From positions 3,348,001 to 3,412,000 of the forward strand of contig OZ244045.1 of assembly GCA_965215295.1 (NCBI GenBank): a DNA stretch of 64,000 nt. Direction: 5' to 3'. The notes under the pieces are model-generated. The model was given only the letters and a program-made list of their open reading frames with translations. It was not told the DNA's origin and searched no databases. The position numbers and the translations under genes are program-made. Positions 47,534 through 56,913 of the stretch are shown here, piece after piece (the stretch's first letter is position 1; each line of letters starts with the position of its first letter). Source of the stretch: HK1 sp965215295. Lineage in GTDB: Bacteria > Pseudomonadota > Gammaproteobacteria > HK1.

Positions 47534-48300
47534 GGCCGGCCCTCGCCCGCGCCGTTCCCCCCTCCGAGGAACATCGCGCCGACGTCGGGGTCTGCGAGAA
47601 GCGCGGGGCCCGCACCCTCCATCCGGTTCCGGCCATCGACCAGCACGTAGCCCCGATCCGCGATGGCGAGCGCCTGCCGCGCGTTCTGTTCCACCATGAG
47701 GATCGGCGTGCCTCGTGCGTTGATGTCGCGCACCACGCGGAAGATGTCGCCGCGAAAGCGCGGCGAGAGGCCCGCGGTGGGTTCGTCGAGGAGCAGGATC
47801 ACCGGCTCGACCATGAGGGCCTTGGCGATCGCGACCATCTGGCGCTGGCCGCCGGAGAGGGTGCCGGCTGGCGCGCGCCGCCGCCGCGCCAGCGGCGGGA
47901 ACAGCGCGTACATCTCTTCCAGGCGCGGCCGGAAGTCGTCGCTCCGGACGTACGCCCCCATCTCCAGGTTCTCGTTCACGCTCAGGTTGGGGAAGACGTT
48001 GTGGGTCTGGGGCACGTAGCAGACGCCCTGCCGGACGACCTGTTCGGGCGGGACGCCGGTGATGTCGCGCCCCGCCAGCCGGACCCGGCCGCCGTCGATC
48101 CGGAGCCGCCCGAGCACCGCGTTCATCACGCTCGACTTGCCCGCCCCGTTGGGTCCGATCAGCACCACGATCTCGGCCGGGGCGACCCGCACCGACACCC
48201 CGTGGACGATCTCCGCCCCGCCGTAGCCGCCGCTCACGCCGTCGAGCTCCAGGACCGGCGAGTCGGGCGCGGTTCGGCGAGGTGGGTCGCTGAGCGTCAT
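47530..48300 (-). CDS. livF: Branched-chain amino-acid-type ABC ATPase (LivF-like)
   Basis: A 256-residue ATPase with Walker A LIGPNGAGKSSVMNAV, Q-loop YVPQTHNVFPNLSV, signature LSGGQRQMVAIAKAL, Walker B ILLLDEPTAGLSP and switch His replaced in context by MVEQNARQAL, as is normal for LivF. The first 15 residues before LELDGVSGGYGG are extra. Co-translated with livH. Confidence 0.94.
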   Translation of the reverse strand: MTLSDPPRRTAPDSPVLELDGVSGGYGGAEIVHGVSVRVAPAEIVVLIGPNGAGKSSVMNAVLGRLRIDGGRVRLAGRDITGVPPEQVVRQGVCYVPQTHNVFPNLSVNENLEMGAYVRSDDFRPRLEEMYALFPPLARRRRAPAGTLSGGQRQMVAIAKALMVEPVILLLDEPTAGLSPRFRGDIFRVVRDINARGTPILMVEQNARQALAIADRGYVLVDGRNRMEGAGPALLADPDVGAMFLGGGNGAGEGRP

Positions 48301-48616
48301 GATTTCCGCTGCGAGTCGCGTCGCGCGGAAGCGTCACCTGACGCCGCCCCGCGGTCCCGGCCGGATCGAGCCTCCCTCGCGAGCCCGGCGTGCGGCATCC
48401 GTGATCGGTCGCCGCGATTGTGCGCGCAATGGGTCACGGAATCACCGGATCCCCGCTCTCCCGATCGGGGAGCGGGAATCCATGGGCTTGCACCGAACAC
48501 GGATACGGCGTGCGGGGCCGCCCCCGACCGGCTCCGGGTTCGGACCGACCCGTCCCCTCGCCCGGGGAGTCGCACCACGTTCGCGCACGAGTCGCGTTCG
48601 GGTCCTCCGGGCCGGC
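48301..48616. other. Gap between livG and livF
   Basis: About 316 bp with no recognisable gene, unusually long for this operon, whose other joints overlap or are 36 bp. GC-rich, with no clear hairpin or repeat that I could define. It may contain an internal promoter for livFHM. Confidence 0.5.
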
Positions 48617-49489
48617 TCACCGAAGCCCCGTCCGGGTCTGCAACGGCTCGCCCCCTCCACCGCCTGGACCGGCAACGGCCGGGGCGCTCTCCTCTCCCCC
48701 TCCGAGGTAGGCGTCGATCACGCGGGCGTCGCGCCGCACGTCGGCCATCGTGCCTTCGGTCAGCACCGAGCCCTCCGCCAGCACGATGATCCTCTCGCAG
48801 AGCGAAGCGATGAAGTCCATGTCGTGCTCGACGATGACGATCGTGTACCCGCGCTGGCGGTTGAGCCGCCGGATCATCTCCGCGAGCTTCACGAGCAGGG
48901 TCGGGTTGACCCCCGCCCCCGGCTCGTCGAGCAGCACCAGGCGAGGCTCGGCCATCATCGCCCGGCCCAGCTCCAGCAGCTTCTTCTGGCCTCCCGACAG
49001 GTTCATCGCGAGCTCGTCCCGCAGCTCCCACAGGGTGAGGAAGTCGAGGGTCTCCTCGGCCCGCTTCCGCACCTCGCGCTCGCGCCGGGCGACCGCGCCC
49101 GGAGCCAGCCACACCGGCCACAGGGACTCGCCCGGCTGGGCGGCGGGCACCGCCATCAGGTTCTCCAGCACCGTGAGCCGGCCGAACTCGTGCGGGATCT
49201 GGAAGGTGCGGACGATGCCGCGATGGAACAGGACGTGGGCCGGAAGCCCGGCGACGTCCTCGCCGTCGAAGAGGATCCGGCCCGCGGTGGGCGCCAGCGC
49301 GCCGGCCACCAGGTTGAAGATGGTGCTCTTGCCCGCTCCGTTCGGTCCGATGACTCCGGTGATCCGGCCCGTGTCGACGTGGAACGAGCACCGGTTCACC
49401 GCGACGAGCCCCCCGAAGCGGCGCGTCAGTCCGTCTACGGCGAGGATGGGCGGAGGCGGCGATCCGGAGGGTCGGGCCATGGCTGCCAT
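48617..49489 (-). CDS. livG: Branched-chain amino-acid-type ABC ATPase (LivG-like)
   Basis: A 290-residue ATPase, first gene of the liv operon. Walker A is VIGPNGAGKSTIFNLVAG, Q-loop RTFQIPHEFGRLTV, signature LSGGQKKLLELGRAM, Walker B LVLLDEPGAGVNP and H-loop VIVEHDMDFI; the LivG C-terminus VIDAYLGG is present. A Gly/Pro-rich tail of about 20 residues follows. ATG 49489 or 49480 are both possible; no good ribosome binding site is seen before either, and a short 5' leader is likely. Confidence 0.92.
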   Translation of the reverse strand: MAAMARPSGSPPPPILAVDGLTRRFGGLVAVNRCSFHVDTGRITGVIGPNGAGKSTIFNLVAGALAPTAGRILFDGEDVAGLPAHVLFHRGIVRTFQIPHEFGRLTVLENLMAVPAAQPGESLWPVWLAPGAVARREREVRKRAEETLDFLTLWELRDELAMNLSGGQKKLLELGRAMMAEPRLVLLDEPGAGVNPTLLVKLAEMIRRLNRQRGYTIVIVEHDMDFIASLCERIIVLAEGSVLTEGTMADVRRDARVIDAYLGGGEESAPAVAGPGGGGGEPLQTRTGLR

Positions 49490-49646
49490 CGTGCAGATTC
49501 TAGCCCGCATCCGTCACCCGGGAGCGAAGGAAGGGCGCGGCAACGGCAAGCGCGAGTAGAATGCTCCCGGCTTCGCGGCCGCGAGCCGGAACGCCGCGGG
49601 AGCGGCACGGGCCACGTGGTCGGGAGTCGGCGAAGCACGGTGCGAC

Positions 49647-50780
49647 ATGAACGAGCCTGACGCGACGAAGGGCTCCCGCGGTGGCGGGACGCAGGCGGAG
49701 GTTCGCCTGCCGAGCCGTGACCTTCACGCCGACCTGCGGTTCTTCGGCGAACGGCTCGGCTTTCGCCTGGAGACGATCTTTCCCGCCGACGATCCCGCGG
49801 TGGCGGTCATGACGGGTCACGGACTGCGCATCCGGCTGGAGCGCGGCGCGGATGACGCACCGGGCACGATCCGCCTGCTGTGCGAACACCCGAGCCGGTT
49901 CGCCGGCGACGAAACGGAGCTCCGGGCGCCCAACGGGACACGGATCGAGATTCGCGGCCCGGACCCCGCGTTCGAGCGGCCCCCGACCCGGCACGCTCTG
50001 GTGGTGCAGCGGTTGGACGAGGACGGTGCGTGGCACGCCGGCCGTGCCGGCATGCAGTACCGCGACCTGATCCCCGGACGCTTGGGTGGTGCGGTGATCG
50101 CTTCCCACATCCGCATCGCCGAGGGAGGCCCGGTGCCGGACATGGTGCACTTCCACACCGTCACCTTTCAGCTCATCTACTGCTACCGCGGCTGGTTCGA
50201 CCTGGTCTACGAGGACCAGGGCCCCCCGTTCCGCCTCGAAGCGGGCGACTGCGTCATCCAGCCCCCGCGCATCCGCCATCGGGTCCTGGTGTCCTCGGAC
50301 AACGCCGAGGTGATCGAGGTGGGAGTGCCCGCCGAGCATCCGACCACCATCGACCACGAGCTCTCGCTGCCGACCGCCACTCCGGACCCGGAGCGCCGCT
50401 TCGACGGGCAGCGTTTCTGCCGCCACCGGCGGAGCGACGCGACCCGGGACGGATGGCGGCTCCCCGGTTTCGAGGCCCGCCGCACCGGGATCGGCAACGC
50501 CACCGGCGGCGTCGCGAACGCCGAGGTCGCCACGCGGGCCGGCCGCGTCGCGGACGGCATCGCCTGGAGCCACGACGCGGACATCCTCTTCACCTTCGTT
50601 CTGGAGGGCGGGATGCGGCTGCGGGCCGCGGGCCGCGAAGCCCGGGACCTCCGCGCCGGCGACGCCTTCGTGGTCCCGCCGCGGACCCGGATCGCCTACG
50701 GGCAGTGCTCGGCGGACCTGGAGCTGCTGGAAGTGTCGCTGCCGGCGGCATTCGAGACCACCTTGCACGAGGGGCTGTAG
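49647..50780 (+). CDS. VOC-like domain fused to a double cupin
   Basis: A 377-residue protein. Residues about 16-105 look like a glyoxalase/VOC fold (VRLPSRDLHADLRFFGERLG, FRLETIFPADDPAVAVM, GLRIRLERG). Residues 130-240 are a cupin with metal-ligand-like MVHFHTVTFQLIYCYRGWFD and RLEAGDCVIQPPRIRHRV. Residues 285-375 form a second cupin (SHDADILFTFVLEGG, DLRAGDAFVVPPRTRIAYGQ). It is 16 bp upstream of kynureninase, so a role in tryptophan/kynurenine breakdown is likely, perhaps as a dioxygenase or isomerase. The activity is unproven. Confidence 0.82.
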   Translation: MNEPDATKGSRGGGTQAEVRLPSRDLHADLRFFGERLGFRLETIFPADDPAVAVMTGHGLRIRLERGADDAPGTIRLLCEHPSRFAGDETELRAPNGTRIEIRGPDPAFERPPTRHALVVQRLDEDGAWHAGRAGMQYRDLIPGRLGGAVIASHIRIAEGGPVPDMVHFHTVTFQLIYCYRGWFDLVYEDQGPPFRLEAGDCVIQPPRIRHRVLVSSDNAEVIEVGVPAEHPTTIDHELSLPTATPDPERRFDGQRFCRHRRSDATRDGWRLPGFEARRTGIGNATGGVANAEVATRAGRVADGIAWSHDADILFTFVLEGGMRLRAAGREARDLRAGDAFVVPPRTRIAYGQCSADLELLEVSLPAAFETTLHEGL

Positions 50781-50796
50781 TCATGGCCGCAAGCCC

Positions 50797-51990
50797 ATGA
50801 CCGACTTCACCAGGACCCGGAGGCTGTTCCACCTGCCCGATGGAGTGATCTACCTGGACGGCAACTCGCTGGGACCTCTCCCGCTCGCGGCGCGCTCGCG
50901 CGTGGCCCGCCTGCTGTCCGAGGAATGGGGCGAGATGCTGATCCGCGGCTGGAACGACGCGGGCTGGATGGACCAGCCGGGCCGGCTCGGCGAGCGCATC
51001 GGCCGTCTGATCGGCGCCCCGGCCGGCGCCGTGACGGTGGGCGACACGTTGACCATCAAGGTCTACCAGGCGGTGGCGGCGGCCCTGGAGATGCGGCCTG
51101 AGCGGCGCGTCATCCTCTCGGACCACGGCAACTTTCCGTCGGACCTCTACATCGCGGAGGGGCTGGTCCGAGCCCTCGGCCAAGGCCACGAGATCCGGCT
51201 GGTGGCCCCGGAAGAAGTCGCCGGGGCGCTGGACGAGAGCGTCGCGGTCCTGATGCTGACCGAGGTCGACTACCGGACCGGCCGAAAGCACGACATGGCG
51301 CGGCTGACCGAGGCCGCCCACGCCGCCGGCGCATTGACGATATGGGACCTGGCCCATTCGGCGGGCGCGCTGCCGATCGACCTGGGCTCCGCCGGCGCCG
51401 ACTTCGCGGTCGGCTGCACCTACAAGTACCTCAACGGCGGACCCGGGGCGCCGGCCTTCATCTACGTCTCGCCCGCGCACGTCGACCGCATCCGGCCGGC
51501 GCTGTCGGGCTGGATGGGCCATGAAGCGCCCTTTGCCTTCGATCTCGACTACCGCCCGGGTCCCGGCATCGAACGGATGCGGGTGGGCACGCCGCCGGTC
51601 GTCGCCCTTGCGGCGCTGGACGCCGCGCTCGACGTCTGGGATGGAGTGTCGATCGAGGACGTGCGCGCCCGGTCGATGGAGCTGGGCGACCTGTTCATCG
51701 CCGAGGTGGAGGGCCGCTGCCCGGAGCTGGAGTTCGTCGGCCCCCGCTCGGCCGAGGAGCGCGGCTCGCAGGTGTCCTTCCGGTTCGAGCACGCCTGGCC
51801 GACCATGCGGGCGCTCATCGACCGGGGCGTCATCGGCGACTTCCGCGCTCCGGACGTCATGCGGTTCGGAATCGCGCCGCTGTACCTCGACGCGGCGGAC
51901 ATGATCCGGGCGGCGGAGATCCTGGCCGAGATCGTGGCCGGGCGGCTGTGGGACCAGCCTCGATTCCGGGAAAGGCGGGCGGTAACCTGA
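50797..51990 (+). CDS. kynU: Kynureninase
   Basis: A 397-residue PLP-dependent hydrolase cleaving kynurenine or 3-hydroxykynurenine to anthranilate or 3-hydroxyanthranilate plus alanine. Features are YLDGNSLGPLP at the N-terminus, SDHGNFPSDLYIAEGL, EVDYRTGRKHDM, D184 and H187 (WDLAHSAGALP), and the Schiff-base K210 in CTYKYLNGGPGAPAF, followed by SGWMGHEAPFAFD and MRVGTPPVVALAAL. All key residues are present and the length is normal. In an apparent operon with the VOC-cupin gene upstream. Confidence 0.95.
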   Translation: MTDFTRTRRLFHLPDGVIYLDGNSLGPLPLAARSRVARLLSEEWGEMLIRGWNDAGWMDQPGRLGERIGRLIGAPAGAVTVGDTLTIKVYQAVAAALEMRPERRVILSDHGNFPSDLYIAEGLVRALGQGHEIRLVAPEEVAGALDESVAVLMLTEVDYRTGRKHDMARLTEAAHAAGALTIWDLAHSAGALPIDLGSAGADFAVGCTYKYLNGGPGAPAFIYVSPAHVDRIRPALSGWMGHEAPFAFDLDYRPGPGIERMRVGTPPVVALAALDAALDVWDGVSIEDVRARSMELGDLFIAEVEGRCPELEFVGPRSAEERGSQVSFRFEHAWPTMRALIDRGVIGDFRAPDVMRFGIAPLYLDAADMIRAAEILAEIVAGRLWDQPRFRERRAVT

Positions 51991-52140
51991 GCGGGCGCCC
52001 GGTACGGCCACGACGCGGACCCGGTCCGGGCCGCCTTGCGCACATGCGACATGCGCCGGCCGGCACGGCGGATGGGGACGCGCCGCCGGCCGGCCCGCTC
52101 CGGGCGGTGCGCGGCGCCCCGGCTCCGGGGTCGCGGCCGT

Positions 52141-53100
52141 TCAGTCCCGCCCTTTCGGAACGACCTCGTAGCCCGGCGCTTCCGGCTCGTCGTCGATCAT
52201 CTGCGCGGGAAAGCCTGGGGCGAGGATCGACAGGCCGGTGGCGTCCTCGAGGCGGCGGACGATGTTGGGAGACCATTCGCGCGCGCCGTAGCGCGCCTCG
52301 CCGTCCTTGAAGATCTCGACCATGACCGGGTTGAGCTCGACCGGGACGCGGTGCCGGTCGGCGATCGCCTGGAACAGCCCGATGTCCTTGCGCACGAGGT
52401 CCATCGTGAACGAGATGTCGCGCGAGCCGTTGAGGATCACCTGGCTCTCGGTCTCGTGGACGAACGAGTTGCCGGAAGAGATCCGCATCGCCTCCCAGGT
52501 GGTGTTCAGGTCCATGCCCGCCGCCTTCGCGGTGACGAGCGCCTCGCAGCACGACACCAGGTTGGCGGTGGCGAGGTAGTTGGTGACGACCTTGAGGATC
52601 GAGGCCGAGCCGAGCGGACCGGTGTGCAGGATGCGGCGGCCCATGGTCGTGAGGAGCGGGAGGATGCGTTCGAACGTCGAGCGCTCGCAGCCGGCGAAGA
52701 TGGAGATGTTGCCGGTGTCCGCGCGATGGCAGCCGCCGGACACCGGGCAGTCGACCGGCTCGCCCCCGAGCGCGGCCACCTTCTCGCCGAGCCGGCGGAC
52801 CTCGGCCTCGTCGGTGGTCGACATCTCCATCCAGACCTTCCCCGGGCCCATCGCCGGGAGCAGGCCGTCCCCGGCTTCCAGCACCGCGGCCGATGCGGCC
52901 GGCGTGGGCAGGCAGGTGATCACCGCATCGGCGGAGCGCATCATCTGCGCGGGACTCTCTCCCCAGCGTGCCCCCGCGACGAGGAACGGCTGCGCGGCGT
53001 CGCGGTCGAGGTCCCGCACCGTCAGGTCGATCCCGCTGCGCAGCAGCGCCCCGGCGAGCTTGCCCCCCACGTTGCCGAGCCCGATGAAGCCGACTTTCAT
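52141..53100 (-). CDS. NAD(P)-dependent beta-hydroxyacid dehydrogenase family protein
   Basis: A 319-residue member of the 3-hydroxyisobutyrate/tartronate semialdehyde dehydrogenase family. The Rossmann start is MKVGFIGLGNVGGKLAGALL, the substrate motif VDCPVSGGCHRADTGNISIF and the catalytic Lys region LGSASILKVVTNYLATANLV, with Lys in the expected place. ATG 53100 gives the normal start; the frame is open upstream without homology. Convergent with kynU, and divergent from the TRAP transporter operon, whose substrate it may oxidise. Confidence 0.92.
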   Translation of the reverse strand: MKVGFIGLGNVGGKLAGALLRSGIDLTVRDLDRDAAQPFLVAGARWGESPAQMMRSADAVITCLPTPAASAAVLEAGDGLLPAMGPGKVWMEMSTTDEAEVRRLGEKVAALGGEPVDCPVSGGCHRADTGNISIFAGCERSTFERILPLLTTMGRRILHTGPLGSASILKVVTNYLATANLVSCCEALVTAKAAGMDLNTTWEAMRISSGNSFVHETESQVILNGSRDISFTMDLVRKDIGLFQAIADRHRVPVELNPVMVEIFKDGEARYGAREWSPNIVRRLEDATGLSILAPGFPAQMIDDEPEAPGYEVVPKGRD

Positions 53101-53420
53101 GCGCCTGCTCCCGATCCGCATCCGCACGCCTCCGTCCCGATGCCGGCGGCGCCGCGCCGCGGCCACGGGGACGCGCCATGCCGCCGGCGCAATTGACGCT
53201 GGCCCGGCCAACGGGTACAACGCGCCAAGGCTGCGGGAATGCGGTACGCAGTGGAAGCGTCGCGTAACCCGCGGCTTTCCGGTGGTGCGTTGGCATACAC
53301 CCGGAACACGGCGCTTTTACGCATCGTCCGGGCGCTTGGGAGCGCCTGATACCAACCCGGGCCAGGGCCTTCGGGCGTTTCCTCGGCTCGTGTCAATTCA
53401 CCAACGGAGAAACCTGACTC
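53101..53420. other. Divergent promoter region of the TRAP operon
   Basis: About 320 bp between divergent genes, AT-richer than the surroundings in its right half. A 6-bp inverted repeat ggcgct-tggg-agcgcc is at 53331-53346, 75 bp before the first TRAP gene, a possible operator. No gene is seen. Confidence 0.45.
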
Positions 53421-54533
53421 ATGCACCAATCGAACTGGTGGCTGGCGGGAGGGAAGCTCGCGGGCCTCGCGGCCGCGGCAATGATTGCCTCCTCCCCGGC
53501 CCTCGCCGAAACGAAAATCCGTGTCCAATCGGTCATTCCGTCCAAGGCCGACGAAGTGCACATGCTAAACGAGTTCGCCAAGGACGTGAGCGACCTGACC
53601 AACGGCGAAGTCGTCATCGAAGTCCTGCCGGCCGGCGCGGTGGTCGGCGTCAAGGAGACCCTGGACGCGGTCGACGCCGGGCTCGTCGAGGGTGGCTTCG
53701 CCTGGACCCACTACTGGTCGGGCAAGCACCCCGCCGCGATGCTGTTCGGATCCCCGGTGGCGGGGGCGGGTGTCGGCATCGACAACATCGCCTTCATGTC
53801 GTGGTTCCTGTACGGCGGCGGCAAGGAGCTGTACGACCAGCTCTGGGACGAGATGGGCGTCAACGTCAAGGGCTTCATGCTGCAGCCGGTCGGACCGGAG
53901 GCGCTGGGCTGGTTCAAGGAGCCCATCAACTCGATGGACGACTTCCGCAAGTACCGCTTCCGCACCCCGCCCGGCATCCCCGGCCAGACCTACAAGGACA
54001 TCGGGGTCGCCTCCGTCGCCATGGGTGGCGGCGACATCCTCCCGGCGCTGGAGAAGGGCACCATCGACGCGGCCGAGTGGTGCTGTCCGAAGCCGGACAG
54101 CGTGTTCGGGTTCCAGAAGGTACTGAAGCACTACTACCTGCAGGGCCTGCACCAGGTCGTCGTCAACGCCGACATCTACATCAACCGCGACGTGTACGAC
54201 TCGCTCACCGACCACCAGAAGAAAGCGCTCGAAGTGGCGGCGAACGCCTCGCTCACGAAGGCCCTGGCCTACCGCATCTACGAGAACGGCAAGGCGCTCA
54301 AGGACCTGACCGAGAACCACGGGGTGCAGCTCCACGACACGCCCACCGACTACTTCAGCGCCTACATGAACGCCGCCAAGGCGTCGCTGGAGAAGAACGC
54401 GGAGCAGAATGCGTTCTTCAAGAAGGTGTGGGACTCGCAGCGGGCCTTCGCGGAGATCGCCGTGCCGTTCTGGGCCGGCGCGCAGACCTCGAACGCCAAC
54501 CTCGGACAGGCGTTCGCCAAGTCGCTGCAATAG
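53421..54533 (+). CDS. dctP: TRAP transporter substrate-binding protein (DctP family)
   Basis: A 370-residue periplasmic binding protein with a signal peptide (KLAGLAAAAMIASSPALA, cleavage before ETKI). DctP features include DVSDLTNGEVVIEVLPAGAV, YRFRTPPGIPGQTYKDIGVA with the conserved Arg that binds a carboxylate, and LPALEKGTIDAAEWCCPKPD. This variant, with WCCP and the long YYLQGLHQ loop, resembles TRAP proteins for alpha-keto or aromatic acids. First gene of dctPQM; ggag is 12 nt before the ATG. Confidence 0.94.
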   Translation: MHQSNWWLAGGKLAGLAAAAMIASSPALAETKIRVQSVIPSKADEVHMLNEFAKDVSDLTNGEVVIEVLPAGAVVGVKETLDAVDAGLVEGGFAWTHYWSGKHPAAMLFGSPVAGAGVGIDNIAFMSWFLYGGGKELYDQLWDEMGVNVKGFMLQPVGPEALGWFKEPINSMDDFRKYRFRTPPGIPGQTYKDIGVASVAMGGGDILPALEKGTIDAAEWCCPKPDSVFGFQKVLKHYYLQGLHQVVVNADIYINRDVYDSLTDHQKKALEVAANASLTKALAYRIYENGKALKDLTENHGVQLHDTPTDYFSAYMNAAKASLEKNAEQNAFFKKVWDSQRAFAEIAVPFWAGAQTSNANLGQAFAKSLQ

Positions 54534-54738
54534 GGGACGGATACCCCAGGAAGGGAAACGGCGCCGAACGTCGCGTGGCGGAGCACCGCCTCCGCCACGC
54601 GACGAGGGCCGGTCCGGTTCCGCCGCGGCCGACGGCGGCAACGGCGGACGGGGCCGGGAAGCGAGCGATTCGAGCCTTCGACCATGGCCGCCGGCGCGGG
54701 CCGGCGGTCCGGGTCCGGACGCGGGGGATGAACGGGCA

Positions 54739-55344
54739 GTGTCCGACGTACCCGACGAACTGGACATCACCGACGAGCTGATCGCCGAACGGCGAAGCGG
54801 CGCGCCGGGCGATCTGCCGGCCGACATGGCGGGCTGGATGCGGTCGGCCATCACCTGGATCGACACGTTCAGCCTGTGGAGCGGGCGCATATTCTGCTGG
54901 ATGCTGGTCCCGCTGATGATCGCCATGGTGTGGGAGGTGCTCGCGCGAAAGCTCTTCGTCGCGCCCACGATGTGGGCCTACGACGTGAGCCGGATGCTGA
55001 GCGGCGCGCTGTTCATGGTCGGCGCCGGCTACGCCCTGATGCGAGGCGTCCATATCCGCGCCGACTTCATCTACCGGAACTGGGCGCCGCGCCGGCAGGC
55101 GATGATCGATGCGGTGCTGTACCTGGGCCTGTTCTTCCCCGCGATGATCTTCTTCCTCCTGATCTCCTACGGCTTCGCCGAGAAGGCGTGGGTGCGCTGG
55201 GAGCTGAGCATGGACACCGCCTGGATGGCGCCGGTCGCGCCGGTGCGGACCGCCATGCCGCTCGGCGCCCTCTTCCTGATCGTCCAGGGAGTATCGGAAC
55301 TGCTGAAATGCATCTACACGATGCAGAAGAACCGGTGGCCGTGA
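54739..55344 (+). CDS. dctQ: TRAP transporter small permease (DctQ family)
   Basis: A 201-residue four-helix membrane subunit. A polar N-terminal extension of about 40 residues (SDVPDELDITDELIAERRSG) precedes helix 1 (IFCWMLVPLMIAMVWEVLAR). The DctQ motif around GAGYALMRGVHIRADFIYRN is clear. The GTG start at 54739 is taken because upstream codons are low-complexity Arg/Gly. 205 bp separate it from dctP; it is followed by dctM after 1 bp. Confidence 0.9.
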   Translation: MSDVPDELDITDELIAERRSGAPGDLPADMAGWMRSAITWIDTFSLWSGRIFCWMLVPLMIAMVWEVLARKLFVAPTMWAYDVSRMLSGALFMVGAGYALMRGVHIRADFIYRNWAPRRQAMIDAVLYLGLFFPAMIFFLLISYGFAEKAWVRWELSMDTAWMAPVAPVRTAMPLGALFLIVQGVSELLKCIYTMQKNRWP

Positions 55345-55345
55345 C

Positions 55346-56896
55346 ATGAGCACCGAAGCCATCGGCTTCATCATGATCGCGGTCATGCTGCTGGCGATCT
55401 TCGTCGGATTCCCGATCTCCTTCACCCTCATCTTCCTCGGGCTGGTGTTCGGGGCCTGGGGGTTCGGGCCGAAGCTCGTCGTCTACCTGATGACCCTCCA
55501 GTTCAACAACGTCATGCTGGAGCAGACGCTTGCGGCGGTGCCCCTGTTCATCTTCATGGGCATCCTGATGGAGCAGGCGGGGCTGATGGAACGGCTGTTC
55601 CGCGCCGTGCAACTTGTGCTCGCCAGCACCCGCGGCGCGCTCTACATCGCGGTGCTGTTCGTCTCCACGATCTTCGCGGCCGCCACCGGCATCGTCGGCG
55701 CCTCGGTGACGATCCTCGGGATCATGGCGGCCAAGACCATGAACCGGTCCGGCTACGACGTGAAGCTGGCCGCCGGCACCATCACCGCCGGCGGCACCCT
55801 CGGGATCCTCATCCCGCCTTCGATCATGCTGGTGGTCATGGGCCCGGTGCTGGAGGTGCCGGTGACCGATCTGTTCGCCGCCGCCATCGTCCCCGGCATC
55901 CTGCTGGCCTGCCTGTACACCGCCTACTCCCTCATTCGGTGCTGGCTGAACCCCGCGCTCGGCCCGCCGCTGCCGGAGGACGAACGCCTGGAGCACTCCG
56001 GGTCGATGTGGCTGGAATTCATCGCCGCCATCGTCGTTCCGGTGGCGCTGTTCGCCGGCGCGACCGCCGGCGTGCACACCATCACCGCCGCGGCGCTGCC
56101 CGGAGAAGGACTGCTTCAACGGTTGCTGGCCCTGGCGGCCTACCTCCTGGTGTACGCGGCGCTCTTCCTGGCCCTGATGAGGGCGCACCGCTGGCTCCTG
56201 GCCAACCGCCCGCTCGGCTTCTACATCAGCGAGGTGTGGACCGAGTTCTATCTGGGGCTGGTGCCCCCGGCCCTGCTGGTGGGGTTCGCCCTCGGCTCGA
56301 TCCTGCTCGGCTGGGCGACCCCGACCGAGGGCGCGGCCTGCGGCGCGTTCGGCGCGCTGCTGATGACCCTCGCCTATCGGAAGATGACGCCGGCGAAGTT
56401 CCAGGACGCCCTGGTCAAGACCCTGGAAATCTCGGTGCTGATCCTGTTCCTGGTCGCCGCGTCCAACTTCTTCGGCGCGGTGTTCTCGAGACTGGGCACG
56501 CCCACCATGCTGACCAACGCCCTGCTGGCGTTCGATCTGTCCCAGATCGAGGTCCTGATCATCGTCATGGCGCTGATCTTCATCCTCGGCTGGCCGCTGG
56601 AGTGGGTCCCGATCGTCCTGATCATCGTTCCCATCCTGATCCCTCTACTGGACAAGATGGGCATCAACCTGACGTGGTTCGGCATCCTGGTGGCGGTGAA
56701 CCTCCAGACCGCCTGGCTGTCGCCCCCCGTCGCCCTGTCGGCCTATTTCCTCAAGGGCGTGGTGCCCGAATGGGACCTGAAGGACATCTACTTCGGCATG
56801 ATGCAGTTCATGGTGATCCAGTTGATCGGCCTTGCGCTCATCATGGCGTTCCCGCAGATCGTCCTGTGGCTGCCGGGCTACATGTACGGAGAATAG
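55346..56896 (+). CDS. dctM: TRAP transporter large permease (DctM family)
   Basis: A 516-residue membrane subunit with about 12-14 hydrophobic segments. Family blocks are VPLFIFMGILMEQAGLMERL, GASVTILGIMAAKTMNRSGY, TITAGGTLGILIPPSIMLVV, GWATPTEGAACGAFGALLM and LNLTWFG-type INLTWFGILVAVNLQTAWLS. An insertion of about 80 residues in the middle carries two extra hydrophobic stretches, giving a length above the usual 425. It completes a Na+-driven carboxylate importer with DctP and DctQ. Confidence 0.94.
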   Translation: MSTEAIGFIMIAVMLLAIFVGFPISFTLIFLGLVFGAWGFGPKLVVYLMTLQFNNVMLEQTLAAVPLFIFMGILMEQAGLMERLFRAVQLVLASTRGALYIAVLFVSTIFAAATGIVGASVTILGIMAAKTMNRSGYDVKLAAGTITAGGTLGILIPPSIMLVVMGPVLEVPVTDLFAAAIVPGILLACLYTAYSLIRCWLNPALGPPLPEDERLEHSGSMWLEFIAAIVVPVALFAGATAGVHTITAAALPGEGLLQRLLALAAYLLVYAALFLALMRAHRWLLANRPLGFYISEVWTEFYLGLVPPALLVGFALGSILLGWATPTEGAACGAFGALLMTLAYRKMTPAKFQDALVKTLEISVLILFLVAASNFFGAVFSRLGTPTMLTNALLAFDLSQIEVLIIVMALIFILGWPLEWVPIVLIIVPILIPLLDKMGINLTWFGILVAVNLQTAWLSPPVALSAYFLKGVVPEWDLKDIYFGMMQFMVIQLIGLALIMAFPQIVLWLPGYMYGE

Positions 56897-56913
56897 AGAC
56901 GGGTATCGGTGCC

